From assembly GCA_964548955.1 (NCBI GenBank), contig CAZJTP010000216.1:1-7195 (forward strand): a stretch of DNA of 7,195 nucleotides. Reading direction: 5' to 3'. A program made the position numbers and the translations under genes. Within the stretch, counting starts at the first letter, position 1, and each line of letters opens with the position of its first letter. The stretch is from GCA-020344555 sp964548955 (GTDB lineage Bacteria; Planctomycetota; Phycisphaerae; UBA1845). Positions 4,953 to 7,195 of the stretch are shown piece after piece. Under the pieces are notes generated by a model. That model saw only the letters and a list, made by a program, of their open reading frames with translations, had not been told where the DNA came from and searched no databases.

Positions 4953-7195
4953 CTACGGGCACGAACCCGGCCCGGCGAACGGATACGGTTCACCCTTGAA
5001 CGCGTCGAGGATACGCGTGACGTCCGTCGAGACACCGACCGTCCCGTCCGGAACGTTGGGATCGACGTCGGCCCTCGGCTTGATCGGAGCGCCTTGAACG
5101 TTCTTGAACTTGTCAAGACATGCAGTGACATCAACTGTCACATCAACGCTCGTGTCCGGCGCGGTCCAGTGCATCCCGTCGTAACCACCACATATATTAC
5201 CCCACGGACTCGTATTGATCGTCAGCGGCTCGGTGTAATTCGCCTCGTTACGTGCGTCCGCACTGCAGTTGATCTGCTGAACGTCATAGGTGGCTCCTGG
5301 TACGATTTCGCAGTCGGTCACATGGAGCAACCCCACCGAGCCGAAGTCTGCGCAGTACTGGGTAGACTGCAGGTTCGCAGTCTGCATCGTGAGCGCGGGA
5401 CCATTAGGAATCCACGCGGGACCGCATCCCCCCGACGGCGGCGTGCTCTGCCCGCTGTTCTCGCATATCTCCATCACCGGACCGACCCACACGTGCGTGC
5501 CCTCGTACGGTGTAAAATCGTAGTGCGGTGGATCCGCCGGCATAGTCGTCAAGGTCACGCGCAGCGCCGTTTGTACACCCGGACTACCGGGCACGAATGA
5601 GATGTAGCGATTTTTCTCGTAATACGCACCGCTCGCAACTGTAATCTTCGCCGGCGTTGTGGTCAGTCCGGGGATGCGGACGCGATTCGCATCGTTCACG
5701 AACGTGAGATCATCATTACTATTGAAGTTTAGTGTGAACGTGCCCGCGGCATCTCCAGGTACATCCAGGACGAGCGAGCCTATGTACAAGGAGTGGCCGG
5801 GGTCCACCACCGAGGCCTCGTCAGTGGTGCCGCCCCAGGCGTAGTCAAGCATGAACGTCGCCACCGCATTGATAATCGTGCCAAAAAGCCCGTAAAAAAC
5901 ATAGTCGGTTCGGCCGGTGGCCTGGAATCCCGCATTGCACTTTTCGGACGAGCACATCGCTCCTTCCCCAAAGGGGGCGTAGGCCGCTTGACAGTCGCTG
6001 TGCTGAGAGCACGTTTGATCCGCAGGTGCCAGCGTCCCCCCCTGACCGCTTGAATATCCTGCCGAGTTAATCTGGGCCTGGAACACGCGCAGTCTGGGCG
6101 TCCCGTCAAGGTTGTCATCCCACCCGGACACATAGATCTCCAGAATCACTCTCTGACCACCGCCCGCAAGCGTGATCTCGTTGCCGTCGATTGCGTGCTG
6201 TCCGCTGGCATGGACGGGCACGAGCGAGATATTGGGACCGGGGTCGGTTCGGTCGTTCGTGTCCCGTACTTGCACGTTAGTCGGACCCACACGAACGCCG
6301 GCACGATCCACAAGTTCCTGACTGCTCTGCGTCGCTTTCAGCCGGCAGGACTGGTGGGTCGCGGCAAACGACGGACACCCGGAGGGCCAAGGATAGTGGG
6401 CCGGAGGATAGTACCAACCCCTAAAGGCGTCGAGTGCAGAGCTGATGTCGTCAAAGTTCACGATCCCGTTGGGAACAGCGGGGTCAATATCCGCCCTCGC
6501 CTTAGTCACCCTTACAAATGGAGAAACCTTGAACTTGTCGAGGATTGAAGTGACATCCTGCATCACGCTGAGCGACCCATCCGGCGGGCGCGCGGGATCG
6601 GTGCTGAGGTCCCTTACAATGTCCCCCCAGATACTCATAATTACCCCGAGGGGATCGGAGAAGCTGCCCTCATTCGTCAGCTCGCAGGTCTCGTCCACGA
6701 CCTGGACATCGTAGACGCCTGCGGGAACGATCTCGTCGTCGAACACGTTGATGACACCCAGCTCGCTCCAATCCCTGAAGTACGGCTCGCACTGGAGGTT
6801 CGCACTCGTAAACACCGGCGGGGGTTGCACGGGGTATCCATCGGGAATCAATGGATTCTCGGAAAGGTCCCGTGGCTGACCAACCCACATGATCTGGCCG
6901 TTCAGGTAGTCAAATGGCGTCGGCAAGTCCACAAGTGTAACCCGGATCGCCTGGTTGTGTCCCGGATCACCCGCGCTGAACGACAGGTACCGGCACTTCT
7001 GGTTGATCGGGTCCGGCGGGTAATCACCCTCGATCCATAGCCGGTCTACCACCGCCTCCGACGACGGGAAGCAGCCTTCACAGGCAACCTCCAACTCGCC
7101 CTGACCGAACCGATCGTTGGCAGCGTTCGGGCCTGCATAGCCACCGACGCGGATCAGGAAGCACTGGCTGTCGATTGCCGCAAACGTCGACATGG
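4953..7195 (-). CDS. Secreted modular protein with two A-dockerin-like units and one B module (5' end outside window)
   Basis: The last 746 residues are visible, ending at TAG 4955-4953. The ATG at 7193-7191 is almost surely internal: the text following it (FAAIDSQCFLIRVGGYAG) matches the last strands of the PPC-like beta domain common in planctomycete proteins, so the true start and any signal peptide lie beyond the right edge. Counting from that Met: PPC-like tail 1-38; module A 66-196; dockerin-like pair 199-263; module B 299-519; second A 525-672; second dockerin-like pair 676-737; stop nine residues later, exactly at a module boundary. It is much poorer in Cys than its neighbour and lacks the DCNxNGIPD and Myxococcus-type repeats. 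Its first A module matches that of the downstream gene at 41 of 65 aligned residues (counted by eye), so the two are paralogues. The role is probably extracellular, structural or adhesive; no enzyme signature is seen. Confidence 0.93.
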   Translation of the reverse strand, partial: MSTFAAIDSQCFLIRVGGYAGPNAANDRFGQGELEVACEGCFPSSEAVVDRLWIEGDYPPDPINQKCRYLSFSAGDPGHNQAIRVTLVDLPTPFDYLNGQIMWVGQPRDLSENPLIPDGYPVQPPPVFTSANLQCEPYFRDWSELGVINVFDDEIVPAGVYDVQVVDETCELTNEGSFSDPLGVIMSIWGDIVRDLSTDPARPPDGSLSVMQDVTSILDKFKVSPFVRVTKARADIDPAVPNGIVNFDDISSALDAFRGWYYPPAHYPWPSGCPSFAATHQSCRLKATQSSQELVDRAGVRVGPTNVQVRDTNDRTDPGPNISLVPVHASGQHAIDGNEITLAGGGQRVILEIYVSGWDDNLDGTPRLRVFQAQINSAGYSSGQGGTLAPADQTCSQHSDCQAAYAPFGEGAMCSSEKCNAGFQATGRTDYVFYGLFGTIINAVATFMLDYAWGGTTDEASVVDPGHSLYIGSLVLDVPGDAAGTFTLNFNSNDDLTFVNDANRVRIPGLTTTPAKITVASGAYYEKNRYISFVPGSPGVQTALRVTLTTMPADPPHYDFTPYEGTHVWVGPVMEICENSGQSTPPSGGCGPAWIPNGPALTMQTANLQSTQYCADFGSVGLLHVTDCEIVPGATYDVQQINCSADARNEANYTEPLTINTSPWGNICGGYDGMHWTAPDTSVDVTVDVTACLDKFKNVQGAPIKPRADVDPNVPDGTVGVSTDVTRILDAFKGEPYPFAGPGSCP
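4983..5168 (-). repeat. Dockerin-like repeat pair, gene 1 copy 2 (C-terminal)
   Basis: Residues 676-737. The halves read APDTSVDVTVDVTACLDKFK and DVDPNVPDGTVGVSTDVT followed by RILDAFKG. The gene ends nine residues later in a Pro/Gly/Cys tail (PFAGPGSCP), so this pair is the C-terminal element, the usual place for a dockerin. Confidence 0.6.
5178..5621 (-). repeat. Module A, copy 2 in gene 1
   Basis: Residues 525-672. Landmarks are YEKNRYISFVPGSPG, TALRVTLTTMP, HVWVG, ENSGQSTPPSGGCGPAW, EIVPGATYDVQQINC and TSPWGNICGG. The ENSG..TPP..GCG segment is shared with the first A of gene 2 (residues 197-210) and not with copy 1 of gene 1, which has SENP instead. Cross-gene matching of this kind suggests exchange between copies. 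Confidence 0.6.
5637..6299 (-). repeat. Module B (beta-rich, possibly cohesin-like), gene 1
   Basis: Residues 299-519. Landmarks are QRVILEIYVSGWDD, QINSAGYSSGQGGTL, a small Cys insert (395-419), GRTDYVFYG, LDYAWGGT, SLVLDVPGDAAGTFTLNF and a final strand AKITVASG. The same block occurs in gene 2 at 2579-3223. Repeated hydrophobic strands and the ending VxDxxxVRIPG...ITV suggest a beta-sandwich. A likeness to cohesins is my inference and was not tested. Confidence 0.55.
6405..6599 (-). repeat. Dockerin-like repeat pair, gene 1 copy 1
   Basis: Residues 199-263. The two halves read DPARPPDGSLSV..DVTSILDKFK and DPAVPNGIVNFDDISSALDAFRG, the second leading into WYYPP. The helix part (DVxxxLDxFK) resembles type I dockerins. 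The usual DxNxDG calcium loop is replaced by D-P-x-x-P-[DN]-G. Only some of the usual calcium ligands remain, so calcium binding is uncertain. Confidence 0.6.
6606..6998 (-). repeat. Module A, copy 1 in gene 1
   Basis: Residues 66-196. Landmarks are CRYLSFSAGDPG, QAIRVTLVDLP, MWVG, the LQCEPYFRDW block, EIVPAGVYDVQVVDETC and SIWGDIVRDL. The upstream linker DRLWIEGDYPPDPIN is shared almost residue for residue with gene 2. I recognise this as a recurring planctomycete module but know no named family or function. A beta-rich fold is likely from the alternating pattern. Confidence 0.6.
7080..7193 (-). other. C-terminal tail of a PPC-like beta domain, cut by the window edge
   Basis: Residues 1-38 of the visible part of gene 1 read FAAIDSQCFLIRVGGYAG and then, after an insertion, GELEVACEGC. 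The pattern F-x(6)-C-[FY]-L-[IV]-R-V-G-G-[YW]-x-G followed by a short beta strand ending in C is typical of the last strands of pre-peptidase-C-terminal-like domains in planctomycete proteins, as recalled from family knowledge. The first part of the domain would lie right of the window. Confidence 0.55.

Noticed and set aside
4753..4955. The two genes as one gene split by a nonsense mutation
   Set aside because: After the TAG there is a 199-base gap with stops, then a new ribosome site and a fresh signal peptide, which fits two separate exported proteins.

Overview
The window is GC-rich bacterial DNA filled by two large genes on the minus strand. Both encode long, exported, multi-domain proteins with no recognisable enzyme domain. 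The style points to Planctomycetota, probably a Phycisphaerae-like lineage: DCNxNGIPDxCD repeats, CCLPDGSC modules, dockerin-like pairs ending in a YPxPGP tail, the YxSFxxGxPG module and the CFLIRVGG motif are all familiar from very long planctomycete surface or secreted proteins. The assignment rests on recognised motifs and was not tested by a search.

Layout in the direction of transcription (right to left). Positions 7195-4953 hold gene 1, whose 5' end lies outside the window; at least 746 residues are seen, ending in a TAG stop. Positions 4952-4754 are a 199-base gap with no clear terminator. Gene 2 starts at a GTG (4753-4751) behind a good Shine-Dalgarno sequence and runs without a stop for 1,584 codons, off the left edge of the window. 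I translated gene 2 by hand; the codon count matches the coordinates exactly, so I see no frameshift.

The two proteins are built from the same parts. A long module (here 'A', about 130-180 residues, YxSF...WVG...IVP...WGD) is followed by a pair of dockerin-like repeats ('Doc'), then a beta-rich module ('B', about 200 residues, GYSSG...LDYxWG...LVLDVPxDAxGTFT). Gene 1 reads [PPC-like tail]-A-Doc-B-A-Doc-stop. Gene 2 reads [signal peptide]-A-Doc-[three Myxococcus-type Cys repeats]-B-[CCxxDGSC x2]-[CxxDxDC x2]-A-Doc-B'-[at least eight DCNxNGIPD repeats]. The pair therefore looks like a tandem duplication of an A-Doc-B cassette, followed in gene 2 by insertion of several kinds of disulfide-rich mini-modules.

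The likely role is structural or adhesive, at the cell surface or outside the cell, with many disulfides and possible calcium sites; the substrate or partner is unknown. No RNA genes, mobile elements, CRISPR arrays or attachment sites were seen.
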